Of a DNA stretch of 64,000 nt, positions 19,648 through 27,371 are shown in pieces. Below the pieces are notes generated by a model that worked only from the letters and a program-made list of their open reading frames with translations, was not told the origin of the DNA and did no database searches. The stretch is from Alienimonas californiensis (GTDB lineage: Bacteria; Planctomycetota; Planctomycetia; Planctomycetales; Planctomycetaceae): the NCBI RefSeq assembly GCF_007743815.1, contig NZ_CP036265.1, positions 2,808,823-2,872,822 of the forward strand, written 5' to 3'. A program made the translations under genes and the position numbers. The stretch's first letter is position 1. The number at the start of each line of letters is the position of its first letter.

Positions 19648-20790
19648 ATGCTCGCTCTTCTCCGCCTGCCGAAGGTCGTTTACGACTACTTTCAGCGGCA
19701 GTGGCGGAACGAACTGACGGTCTGCGGCAAGGCCCTCGTTTGGTGCATCGCCCTGTCGGGCATCGGCACCGTCAGCGTGCAGATGCCGCTCTATCAGGCG
19801 TTCTGCGCCCTCGTCATGCTGCTGGCGGTCGCCAGCGGGGCCTGTTCGCTGTTGCGGCCGAAGGTGACGATGGACGTGCTCCTGCCGGAGCGGGCCACCG
19901 CCGGCTCGCCGGTCGTCGGCCGGGCGACGCTGACGAACCGCCGCCGCGTTCCGGCCTTCGACGTCTGCGTCGGGTTCTACGATCTGCCGAACGAGTTCGC
20001 CCCCACCGCGGAGACCGTCGCCGTGCCCTATCTGCCGGGCAAGGGCACGGCCGAGGCTTCTTTCACCCTGCGGCCGCGGTGGCGGGGGCGGTACGAACTT
20101 CCGCCGCTGCGGGCCTGGAGCACCTTTCCCTTTCACATAGGCCGCGGCGGCGGACGGACGGGGCAGGCGATCGGGTCGCTGCTGGTCCGGCCGCGGTTCC
20201 ATCCGCTCGATCGGCTCCCCCTGCCGGCCGGCGGCGGGCGGGGCGGGAACGGGGGCGAGTCCGGACAGCGGGAGGGCCACAGCGCCGAGTACCTCGGCAA
20301 TCGCGACCTGGTGCCCGGGGAACTGGGCGTGCGGCTGGACGCCCGCGCCTGGGCCCGCACCGGCCGGCCGGTCGTGCGGCAGTATCGGGAGGAACGCCCC
20401 GCCGGCGTGGCGGTCGTGTTCGATCCGAGATGTTCCCCGGACGCCCCGCCGGAGCGGTTTGAAGCGGCCGTCAGCCGGGCCGCGGCGGTCTGCGAGGCGG
20501 TGGGGCGGAACGGCGGGGACCTCGTGCTGTTCGCCGCCGGGGCGGAGGTGTGTCGCTTTCGCGGAGGCACCGGCCGGGCGGCGCTGGAGACGGCGTTGGA
20601 CGCCCTCGCCGTCGTCGAACCCGCCGACCCGCGGAGCGATCCCTTCGCCGGGCCGGCGCTGTGGGCCGGGTTGGACGAGGTCGCCGCGGTGGCCCTGATC
20701 GCCTCGGACGACGCCGCCCCCGGAGCGCTCGCCGCCCGCTTGGGGGCCGGCGGGCGGACGGTGATCTCCACGCCCGGGGGGCCCGCATGA
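19648..20790 (+). CDS. DUF58-domain membrane protein
   Basis: The 380-residue protein has two adjacent N-terminal membrane segments (ALVWCIALSGIGTVSVQMPL and CALVMLLAVASGACSLL). A beta-rich region follows, then the DUF58 core at about residues 210-255: YLGNRDLVPGELGVRLDARA followed by ARTGRPVVRQYREE. DUF58 proteins resemble VWA domains and pair with MoxR ATPases. The ATG at 19648 is preferred because frames further upstream overlap the preceding gene. The stop overlaps the start of the transglutaminase gene (ATGA). Confidence 0.88.
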   Translation: MLALLRLPKVVYDYFQRQWRNELTVCGKALVWCIALSGIGTVSVQMPLYQAFCALVMLLAVASGACSLLRPKVTMDVLLPERATAGSPVVGRATLTNRRRVPAFDVCVGFYDLPNEFAPTAETVAVPYLPGKGTAEASFTLRPRWRGRYELPPLRAWSTFPFHIGRGGGRTGQAIGSLLVRPRFHPLDRLPLPAGGGRGGNGGESGQREGHSAEYLGNRDLVPGELGVRLDARAWARTGRPVVRQYREERPAGVAVVFDPRCSPDAPPERFEAAVSRAAAVCEAVGRNGGDLVLFAAGAEVCRFRGGTGRAALETALDALAVVEPADPRSDPFAGPALWAGLDEVAAVALIASDDAAPGALAARLGAGGRTVISTPGGPA

Positions 20791-23096
20791 GTGCGCAAGG
20801 TTCCGCACCCCCGCCGCCGGGGCCGCGGCGGGTGACGCTGGCGGCGATGATCCTGTTGCAGGCGGCGCTGTTCGCGGCGCTCAGCCGCACCCTGTTGCTG
20901 CCGGCGGGGGTGGCGATCGCCGCCGTGCTGGGGGCGTTGCCGCGGGAGCGGGCGGCGATCTCCCGGGCCCGGTTCCTGCTGATCGTCGGCGGGATCGGCG
21001 CCGCCTGCCTCGCCCTCTGGCGGGTCCTGCCGCACTACCGGCCGGAGGCGGACATGGACCCCGCCGTCGGGGCGCTGGGGCACGCGTTGGGCCAGTGGGC
21101 GCTGGCCGGGCAGGCACTCTGCCTGTTCCTCGACTGGGGTCGGGAACGCTCCCGCGACGGCGAATCGGGCCTGCCCACGATGCCCGCCGGCCTGCCCGCG
21201 GCGGGGGTGGTTGTGCTGCTGAGCGCGGGCGACATCCGGGCCTCCGACGCCGAGCGCGGGGCCTTCTTGGCGGCCGCGGTGCTGTTCGCCCTGCTGTGCG
21301 GCGCGTACTTCAGCGTCGGCAACCCCGCGGGCGGGTTCGGGCTGTTCCGGCGCGGCCCCGTCGGCCGGGCTGATCTGGGTCGGCCCGGCCGGTGGCCGCG
21401 GCGGGCGGCGCTGCTGGCGGTGGTCGTCGCCGTCGCCGGGCTCACCTGGGGGGCGAGCCTCACGCTGCGGCGGTACGAGCGGACGATGGACCGGGTCGTG
21501 CGTCAGTTCCTCCAGCCGGAACCGCTGACGGTCGCGACCGGCTACGGCGGGGAGGCCCGGTTGGGCGACGTGCGGGAGCGCCAGCAGTTCGCCTCCCGCA
21601 CCGTCGCCCTGCGGTGCTACGCCCCGACGCAGCCCGGCTATCTACGCGGCCGGGCCTACTACACCCTGGCGGCCAAACCGGAGGGCACCCGCTGGGTCGG
21701 CGGGGAGGAGGAGTCGCGGCAGCGGTCCGCCGGGGGCGTCGCCGCCCCGCTGGCCCGCCGCGGACGACCGCTGAGCGAGTCGGCGGAGCGGTTCCTGTTC
21801 GACTTCACCCGCCCCCCGCCGGCCGGCGGGGAGCCGCCGCTGGGGGAGGGGGCTTCGTTCCTCGCCGACGGGTTTGTCACCGACGGGACCGCCCCCTCCG
21901 CGGCGCCCGGCCGGGGCGGGGTGGAGGTCTGGCCGGCACAGGACTTCCGCGGGGCGGCGTTCGTCCCGCCGAACACCGTGCGGTTCCTCGGACCGGAGGC
22001 GATCCTCGACGCCGACGAATACGGCCTGACCCTCACCACCTCCGCCGCCCAGCCGCACTACGCCGCCACCACCGAACCCGGCCCCAATCAGGAGGTCCGC
22101 GAGGCCCCTCCGGTCTGGAAACGGGTCGCCGTGGCCCTGGACCCGACGGACGACCGGCTCACCGCGGTCCCCCCGCTGCTGGCGGAGGACCCGGACGTCC
22201 AGGCCGTCGCCGAGCGGGCCTTCGCCGGGAGCCGGTCGACGGCGGGGGACATCGCGGCGGTGGAGAACTATTTTCGTCGGAACTACGAGTACCGCCTCGG
22301 CGCCGCGATCGGCAGCACGGGGAACCCGGTGCGGGAGTTCCTCGTCCGTCGGCCGGCGGCTCATTGCGAGTACTTCGCTACCGCCGCGGTCGTGCTGTTG
22401 CGGATGCGAGGGGTGCCGGCCCGATATGCGACGGGATTCGTCGTGGCGGAGTCGAACCCCGTCGGCGGCTACTGGCTGGCCCGCAACGAGGACGCCCACG
22501 CCTGGTGCGAGGCCTGGGACCCGAACCGCGGCTGGGTGGTGGTCGAGGCGACGCCCCCCGCCGGCGTGCCCGGCTCGGGCGGGGGGGCGAACCTGTTCGG
22601 CCAGTTGTGGGACGCCGCCGCCGCGGCGTTGGTGCGGTGGCGGCAGCTTTGGACGGAACGCGGCTGGAACTGGCTGCTGGGCGCCCTCGGCGGCTGGCTG
22701 GCGACGGGACCGGGATTGCTGTTGGCGCTGACGATCGCCGGTCTGGCCGTCTGGCGGGTGCGGCGGGCGCTGCTGGTTCGACGCACCGAAGACCCCGCAC
22801 GACGTCGGGTGCGCACGCTGCTCCGCCGGGCCGACCGCCGCCTGGCCCGTCGCGGCCTGACGCGCGCCCCGGCCGAGTCCCTGCACGCCTTCGCGGACCG
22901 CGTCGCGGAGAGGCTGAACGAACCCGCCTGGGGTCCGTGGTACGGCGGGCTGGCGGACCTGCTCTACCGCCCGGGCCTCACCGCGGCGACCGCGGAGCGG
23001 GCGGGGCGTGTCCCTCAGCCGCCGCTGCCGCCTCGATCGTCCCCGCTTCGCCGTCGCCGGCAGGCGGCGCGCTCCCCGGAGTCGCAGCCGGTTTGA
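20787..23096 (+). CDS. Transglutaminase-domain membrane protein (TgpA-like)
   Basis: The 769-residue protein has several N-terminal membrane segments up to about residue 235, an extracytoplasmic region, a transglutaminase-like core, and one further membrane segment near residue 650 (GPGLLLALTIAGLAVWRV) before a cytoplasmic tail. The catalytic Cys is about residue 527 (AHCEYFATAAVVLLRMRG) and the His about 571 (DAHAWCEAWD). The position where the family usually has the catalytic Asp (DPT) reads VEATPP, with Glu. It is coupled to DUF58 by ATGA. Its last 119 bases overlap the 3' end of plsY on the other strand. Confidence 0.85.
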   Translation: MSAQGSAPPPPGPRRVTLAAMILLQAALFAALSRTLLLPAGVAIAAVLGALPRERAAISRARFLLIVGGIGAACLALWRVLPHYRPEADMDPAVGALGHALGQWALAGQALCLFLDWGRERSRDGESGLPTMPAGLPAAGVVVLLSAGDIRASDAERGAFLAAAVLFALLCGAYFSVGNPAGGFGLFRRGPVGRADLGRPGRWPRRAALLAVVVAVAGLTWGASLTLRRYERTMDRVVRQFLQPEPLTVATGYGGEARLGDVRERQQFASRTVALRCYAPTQPGYLRGRAYYTLAAKPEGTRWVGGEEESRQRSAGGVAAPLARRGRPLSESAERFLFDFTRPPPAGGEPPLGEGASFLADGFVTDGTAPSAAPGRGGVEVWPAQDFRGAAFVPPNTVRFLGPEAILDADEYGLTLTTSAAQPHYAATTEPGPNQEVREAPPVWKRVAVALDPTDDRLTAVPPLLAEDPDVQAVAERAFAGSRSTAGDIAAVENYFRRNYEYRLGAAIGSTGNPVREFLVRRPAAHCEYFATAAVVLLRMRGVPARYATGFVVAESNPVGGYWLARNEDAHAWCEAWDPNRGWVVVEATPPAGVPGSGGGANLFGQLWDAAAAALVRWRQLWTERGWNWLLGALGGWLATGPGLLLALTIAGLAVWRVRRALLVRRTEDPARRRVRTLLRRADRRLARRGLTRAPAESLHAFADRVAERLNEPAWGPWYGGLADLLYRPGLTAATAERAGRVPQPPLPPRSSPLRRRRQAARSPESQPV

Positions 23097-23763
23097 GAGA
23101 GTCGGCCGGCTTGAGGTCCTGACCGCCCCAGCGGTTCTCCTCGCCCCGCAGCATCCGGGCGAAGTTGCCGGCGTGTCGGGCGGTGATGAGGACGGCCGTC
23201 AGCAGGGCGAACCCGGCGAGATGCCAGCGGGCCGGGGCGAAATGGTCCGGCCGCACCAGCAGGCAATCGACGCCGCACGTGATCGCGAAGGCCCACGCCG
23301 CCACGGTCGAGGCCAGCGCCACCAGTCGGGTCGTCTTCACGACCAGCAGAAACGACGCCGCCCCGACCAGCAGCCCCGGCCAGTGCAGCGCCGCGGCGAC
23401 GCCCAGCCCGGTCGCCACGCCCTTGCCGCCCCGGAACTTCAGCCAGACCGGGAAGACGTGCCCCAGCACCGCCGCCGCCCCGCAGACCACCGCCAACCGC
23501 CGCCACGCCTCGCCGCCGTCCGTCAACGCCTCGCCGGTCAGTAGTCGGGGGAGAATCAGCGCCGGTACGGCCCCCTTCAGGGCGTCCAGCAGGAGGATGA
23601 AGGCCCCCCACCGCTTGCCGACGACCCGGGCGGCGTTCGTCGCCCCGGGGTTCCCGCTGCCGACCGTCCGCAGGTCCACCCCGGCGACCCACCGCACGAT
23701 CAGCAGCGCCCAGGGCACGCTGCCGGAGAGATACGACAGACCGGCGGCGAGGGCGTACTCCAT
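22978..23763 (-). CDS. plsY: Glycerol-3-phosphate acyltransferase PlsY
   Basis: PlsY acylates glycerol-3-phosphate with acyl-phosphate at the inner membrane, the first step of phospholipid synthesis. The family motifs are present: LSGSVPWALLI with SGNPGATNAARV, then GHVFPVWLKFRGGKGVATGLG. Five or so membrane segments are visible. The ATG at 23763 gives 261 residues. This is about 50 longer than usual because of a hydrophilic Pro/Ala/Glu-rich C-terminal tail; the added DNA overlaps the 3' end of the transglutaminase gene and contains a family C repeat half-site. The tail may have been gained when the genes grew into each other (inference). Confidence 0.93.
   Translation of the reverse strand: MEYALAAGLSYLSGSVPWALLIVRWVAGVDLRTVGSGNPGATNAARVVGKRWGAFILLLDALKGAVPALILPRLLTGEALTDGGEAWRRLAVVCGAAAVLGHVFPVWLKFRGGKGVATGLGVAAALHWPGLLVGAASFLLVVKTTRLVALASTVAAWAFAITCGVDCLLVRPDHFAPARWHLAGFALLTAVLITARHAGNFARMLRGEENRWGGQDLKPADSLKPAATPGSAPPAGDGEAGTIEAAAAAEGHAPPAPRSPR
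23044..23071. repeat. Family C half-site inside overlapping gene ends
   Basis: The stretch contains TTCGCCGTCGCCG, two variable bases and AGGCGGCGCG, matching one arm of the perfect inverted repeat at 36585-36649 and the half-site at 47062-47090. It lies where the transglutaminase and plsY coding ends overlap, so it is translated on both strands. Confidence 0.7.
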
Positions 23764-23823
23764 GCGTCGGAGTCTGGCAGAAGCCGCCCCGAGCTTCACG
23801 CCGCCGGCCGGCCGATGTTTTCC

Positions 23824-23847
23824 CCCCTCTCCCTCGAGGGAGAGGGG
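23824..23847. repeat. Palindromic repeat, family F copy 1
   Basis: This is a perfect 24-base palindrome centred on TCGA with arms of CCCCTCTCCCTC, followed by GGGGTGAGGG. It lies upstream of plsY. A related, imperfect element in the same orientation follows at 23949-23999. Confidence 0.75.
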
Positions 23848-23948
23848 CCGGGGGTGAGGGTGAGCGAACGGTTTGCACGCCCTGGCTCATGCAGTAGCCA
23901 CCCTGCCGACGGGAGAGCGGGCGGCCGGTGAAAGAGGTTCGTGAGTCA

Positions 23949-23999
23949 CAGCCCCTCTCACCCCCAGCCCCTCTCCCCCAAAAAGGGAGCGAGGGGAGC
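23949..23999. repeat. Repeat, family F copy 2 (imperfect)
   Basis: The element reads CCCCTCTCACCCCC, then a CCCCTCTCCC arm, a short A-rich loop and GGGAGCGAGGGG. It resembles the 23824 palindrome with its tail placed on the other side. It sits just past the stop of the LPS kinase gene. Confidence 0.65.
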
Positions 24000-24013
24000 A
24001 CGAACGGCCGGCA

Positions 24014-24910
24014 CTACAAATCGTTCCGCCGTGTGTGGCGGCCGATCGCCCGCGCCTTCTTCCGCACGCGTCGCACGAGGTCCCGGTCCTCCGCCGCCAG
24101 CGGGCGGCCGAGGTAGGCGCGCAGGAACCGCACCTGATCGCTGCGGGGGACGCCTCCGGCGCTGTAGTAGATCTGGGCGAGATCCTTGATCCGCCAGCGG
24201 TCCGGCAGCGTCGCGTGGCAACGCACGCGGCCGAGGTCGATGATCGACGGCACGCCCGGCGCCCCGGCCCCCCGCGTCACTTTCGCCGGCAGGAGCCAGT
24301 GGCAGAGGTAGAGGTCCTGGTGGTGCATCCCCGCGTCGTGCAGGCGGCGGGCGAGGCGGGCCACCTCGGCGACCAGCGCCCGTCGTTGGATCGTCGTTTC
24401 CGGGGTGCGGTCGTCGCGGCGGTCGGCGAGCCAGTGGTCGACCCGTTCGCGGTCCTCCAGCGACTCGGTCATCACGAACGACCGCCGGTTGCCGACCGGG
24501 CCGGTCTCGCCGAACGCGACGGGCGTCATCGTGGGCAGGCCGACTTCATGGAACCGCAGCATCGCGTCCCACTCAGGCCGGGCGCCCAGCACCGGCTTCG
24601 TCAGGCGGAACAGGGGTTTGACGTACTCCGAGAGCGGGTCCCGGCCGTGCCGTTTGATGTAGAACGCCCGCCCGCCGACCGGATCGCCGACAGTCGCGTC
24701 GAACTCGAACCGGGCCGTCACCCGCTGTTTAACGTGCCGGGCGACCTCCGTCGGCTCCAGCCGATCGAACGCGGCGCAGGTCGTCAGGTTCTGTTCCCGC
24801 AGCCAGTCGGCGAAGGCGACGTTGACCGTCAGCCGGCCGTCGTCCCAGCGCTCGGTGACGATCGTTTGCGGGGCCGGCGTGGTGGCGGTCGGGGCGTCGG
24901 CGGGCGTCAT
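24014..24910 (-). CDS. Lipopolysaccharide core kinase, InaA/WaaP family
   Basis: The protein (298 residues) belongs to the protein-kinase-like fold family that phosphorylates heptose in LPS inner core. Visible features are the nucleotide-lysine region RAFYIKRHG, the catalytic loop HHQDLYLCHWLL and the metal-binding IIDLGRVRCH. The ATG at 24910 overlaps the stop of the glycosyltransferase gene (ATGA). A longer in-frame extension upstream reads through that gene in another frame and is rejected. Its place after hldE, waaF and a GT4 enzyme supports an LPS-core role. Confidence 0.85.
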   Translation of the reverse strand: MTPADAPTATTPAPQTIVTERWDDGRLTVNVAFADWLREQNLTTCAAFDRLEPTEVARHVKQRVTARFEFDATVGDPVGGRAFYIKRHGRDPLSEYVKPLFRLTKPVLGARPEWDAMLRFHEVGLPTMTPVAFGETGPVGNRRSFVMTESLEDRERVDHWLADRRDDRTPETTIQRRALVAEVARLARRLHDAGMHHQDLYLCHWLLPAKVTRGAGAPGVPSIIDLGRVRCHATLPDRWRIKDLAQIYYSAGGVPRSDQVRFLRAYLGRPLAAEDRDLVRRVRKKARAIGRHTRRNDL

Positions 24911-26145
24911 GCCGCCCTCCGGTTCGACTCCGCGTCGCCGGCGCGCGGTTCGCCGTCGGGCCGCGGCAGGGCGGCGAGCGTTTCCTGCAACCGCCGCTTG
25001 AGGTCGTGCCGCTGGGCATCGGCGGCGGCGGCCTCGCTCATGCGGCGCCGCAGGTCGGGGCCGTCGATCAGCCGGGCGATGCGGTCGGCGAGGGCCTCCG
25101 TCGCCCAGGGGGAGTCGATCACGAAGCCGTCCACGCCCTCCGTCAGCAACTCGCCGGCGCCGTTCTGGCGGGTGGTGACGACCGGCAGCCCGGCGACCTG
25201 CGCCTCGGCGACGACCAACGCCCCGGGGTCGTAGAACGTGGGAAACGCCAGCAGCTCGCAGCCGGCGTAGGCGTCCCGCGGGTCGGAGACCGGCCCGATC
25301 CAGCGGACCCGGTCGGCAATGCCCAGCCGTTCGGCGATCGCTTCGTAGCACCCCGTCTTCGGACTGCCGCAGACGACCAGGGCCGCCGTCGGCCGGGACG
25401 GGGCCAGCTGGGCGAACGCCTGCAACAGCGGTTCGAGTCCCTTCAACGCATAGTTCCAGGCGATGAACAGGGCGGCGACGTCGCTCTCCGCCAGCTTTGC
25501 TCGCTGGCGGAAGCGGGCGCGACGCTCCGCCGTCTCGGCGGGCGTGGGCGGTTCGTCCGGCAGGCGGATGCCGTTGGGCACCACGGCGATGCGGTCGGCC
25601 GGCACGCCATGGAACCGGCGAAAGTGTTCCGCGACCATCGCGCTGGGGGCGATCACGAACGGCCCGACCTCACCCCCCGGCTCGCCCGGCCGGTTCCCGC
25701 CGAAGGCCTGCCGGTCGATCCAGCGGTAGCCGATCTGCGTGGGGTTGAGCCGCTTGCCGAGGCTCCACCACGCCCGCCGCAGCGGGGAGCGGAACCGGGC
25801 CCGGTTGTACTCCAGCGTGCCGGGGTGGGCGCCGGCGACGGCGATCAACACGTCTTGGGCGTAGGTCTTGTTAAAGCCGATCGTCAGATCGAAGTCCCCG
25901 GCCCGCACCGCGGCCGCGGCGGCCTGTGCGAAGCGGACCGCCCGCAACCAGCGCACCCGGCCCAGCGGGCCGAGCGACAGCAGTTCGACCCGCACGCCCG
26001 GCGGCAGATCGAGCCCGCCGGCCTTGCGGGCGAAGATGGCGACCTCGTGTCCCGCGTCGTGCATCACCCGGGCGAACATCGCCACGGTGCTCTCCGCCCC
26101 GCCGAACCCGGAGCCGACCTTCTCGATGGTCAACGCGATCTTCAC
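24907..26145 (-). CDS. GT4-family glycosyltransferase, probable LPS core enzyme
   Basis: This GT-B fold retaining glycosyltransferase has 412 residues from the GTG at 26145 (VKIALTIEKVGSGFGGAES). The N-terminal domain has the glycine-rich GFGGAE loop. The C-terminal donor-binding domain has VVPNGIRLP and FPTFYDPGALVVAEAQVAGLPVV, the place of the E-x7-E motif, where the first acidic residue is Asp. It resembles WaaG-type enzymes that add glucose to LPS heptose, but the sugar cannot be told. It is coupled to the kinase gene by ATGA and separated from waaF by 119 bases holding a palindromic repeat. Confidence 0.83.
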   Translation of the reverse strand: MKIALTIEKVGSGFGGAESTVAMFARVMHDAGHEVAIFARKAGGLDLPPGVRVELLSLGPLGRVRWLRAVRFAQAAAAAVRAGDFDLTIGFNKTYAQDVLIAVAGAHPGTLEYNRARFRSPLRRAWWSLGKRLNPTQIGYRWIDRQAFGGNRPGEPGGEVGPFVIAPSAMVAEHFRRFHGVPADRIAVVPNGIRLPDEPPTPAETAERRARFRQRAKLAESDVAALFIAWNYALKGLEPLLQAFAQLAPSRPTAALVVCGSPKTGCYEAIAERLGIADRVRWIGPVSDPRDAYAGCELLAFPTFYDPGALVVAEAQVAGLPVVTTRQNGAGELLTEGVDGFVIDSPWATEALADRIARLIDGPDLRRRMSEAAAADAQRHDLKRRLQETLAALPRPDGEPRAGDAESNRRAA

Positions 26146-26179
26146 GGAGGTCCGCAGCGGAGCGAAATGAGGCGGTCTT

Positions 26180-26254
26180 CCACCCACCCGACGCGTCCGC
26201 GAGGCCGCCGGAAACCGTTCGGCTAACGCCCTCGCTGACGCGTCGGGTTGGTGG
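26180..26254. repeat. Palindromic repeat, family E
   Basis: The arms at 26180-26204 and 26230-26254 are 25 bases long and complementary at 23 positions; their core is CCCGACGCGTC. The loop contains GGAAACCGTTCGGCTAAC. It fills the waaF-glycosyltransferase gap and could hairpin in the mRNA ahead of the glycosyltransferase start. Confidence 0.8.
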
Positions 26255-26264
26255 TGAGTGGTCG

Positions 26265-27371
26265 TCAGGCGGCGCGGCGGGCGAGCGGCGGGGCCGCCGA
26301 CGCCGTCGTCGAGCCGGCCGACAGGGCCTCCCGCACCGCGGCGAAGACGCGGTCCGGCGAGAGTTCCTGCATGCACTTGTGGTGCCCCAGCGGACAGGTC
26401 CGCTGCTGGCAGGGGCCGCAGTCCACGGGCAACTGGAGGTGCGTGGCGTTCGGGTGGAACGTCTCGCTCCAGGCGATGTGCGTGGGGCCAAACAGGGTGA
26501 CGGCCGGCGTGCCCAGCGGGCCGGCGAAGTGCCGGGGGCCGCTGTCGGTCGTCACCAGCAGGTCGGCGGCCCGCACGGCGGCCTTGGTCAGCCCGATCGA
26601 GAGCTTGCGGTCGCCTTCCGCGGAGACCCCAACGCTGACCACCCGCGGGTCGTCGGCGAGGGCGGCGATCTCCGCGGCGATCGGGCGTTCGCTCGGCCCG
26701 CACAGCGCCAGCACAGCCCGGCCCTGCGTGGCGGCGATGCGGCGGGCCAGGTCGGCGAAGTGGGCCGTCGGCCAGTGCTTCGCCGCTCCGAAGGCGCCGC
26801 CGGGGTTCAGGGCGACGAATCCGTCGCGCAACACCGGGTAGTCGTGGAGCACCGCCGCGAACGCCGCCTCGTCGGCCGGTTGGACGGCGAGTTCGGTGCG
26901 AGTGCCGGGGTCGTCACAGCCGGCGGCCTTGGCGAGCTTGTTGTAGGAGAGCAGCGTGGGCGAGGGCGTGGAGCGGTCGCCCATCGCCACCGGGTCGGTC
27001 AGCAGCCAGCGGCGGCCGTCGCGGTCGAAGCCCAGCGTCCGCCGGGCCCCGGCCACCCGGGCGATCGCCGCGGACCGCAGCGAGTTGGGGAACAGCACCG
27101 CCAGATCGGCCCGGTTCCGCCGCAGCGAGCGGGAGGCCCGCCACGCCGCCCGCTTGGCCTTCGGCAGGGCGACGATCTCGTCCGCCAACCCCGTCCCGGC
27201 CAGCACGTCGCCCACCGGGGGCCGGCAGACGGCGACGACGCGGGCGTCGGCGAAGCGGGCGCGCAAGGCCCGCAGGGCGGGGGTCGCCATCACGGCGTCG
27301 CCCACCCAGTTCGGCAGGAACGCGGCGAGCGTGTGAACGTTTTTCGGTTGCAGGGGGCCGCGGGCGATCAT
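26265..27371 (-). CDS. waaF: ADP-heptose:LPS heptosyltransferase (WaaF-like, GT9)
   Basis: The enzyme transfers heptose from ADP-heptose to the growing LPS inner core at the cytoplasmic face of the membrane. The 368-residue GT9 protein has LPNWVGDAVMATPALRAL near the start, VALNPGGAFGAAKHWP for donor binding, and LLVTTDSGPRHFAGPLGTPAVTLFGPT near the end. It follows hldE with an ATGA overlap, which ties donor synthesis to use. A Cys cluster near the C-terminus (CGPCQQRTCPLGHHKCM) is common in the family. Confidence 0.9.
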   Translation of the reverse strand: MIARGPLQPKNVHTLAAFLPNWVGDAVMATPALRALRARFADARVVAVCRPPVGDVLAGTGLADEIVALPKAKRAAWRASRSLRRNRADLAVLFPNSLRSAAIARVAGARRTLGFDRDGRRWLLTDPVAMGDRSTPSPTLLSYNKLAKAAGCDDPGTRTELAVQPADEAAFAAVLHDYPVLRDGFVALNPGGAFGAAKHWPTAHFADLARRIAATQGRAVLALCGPSERPIAAEIAALADDPRVVSVGVSAEGDRKLSIGLTKAAVRAADLLVTTDSGPRHFAGPLGTPAVTLFGPTHIAWSETFHPNATHLQLPVDCGPCQQRTCPLGHHKCMQELSPDRVFAAVREALSAGSTTASAAPPLARRAA

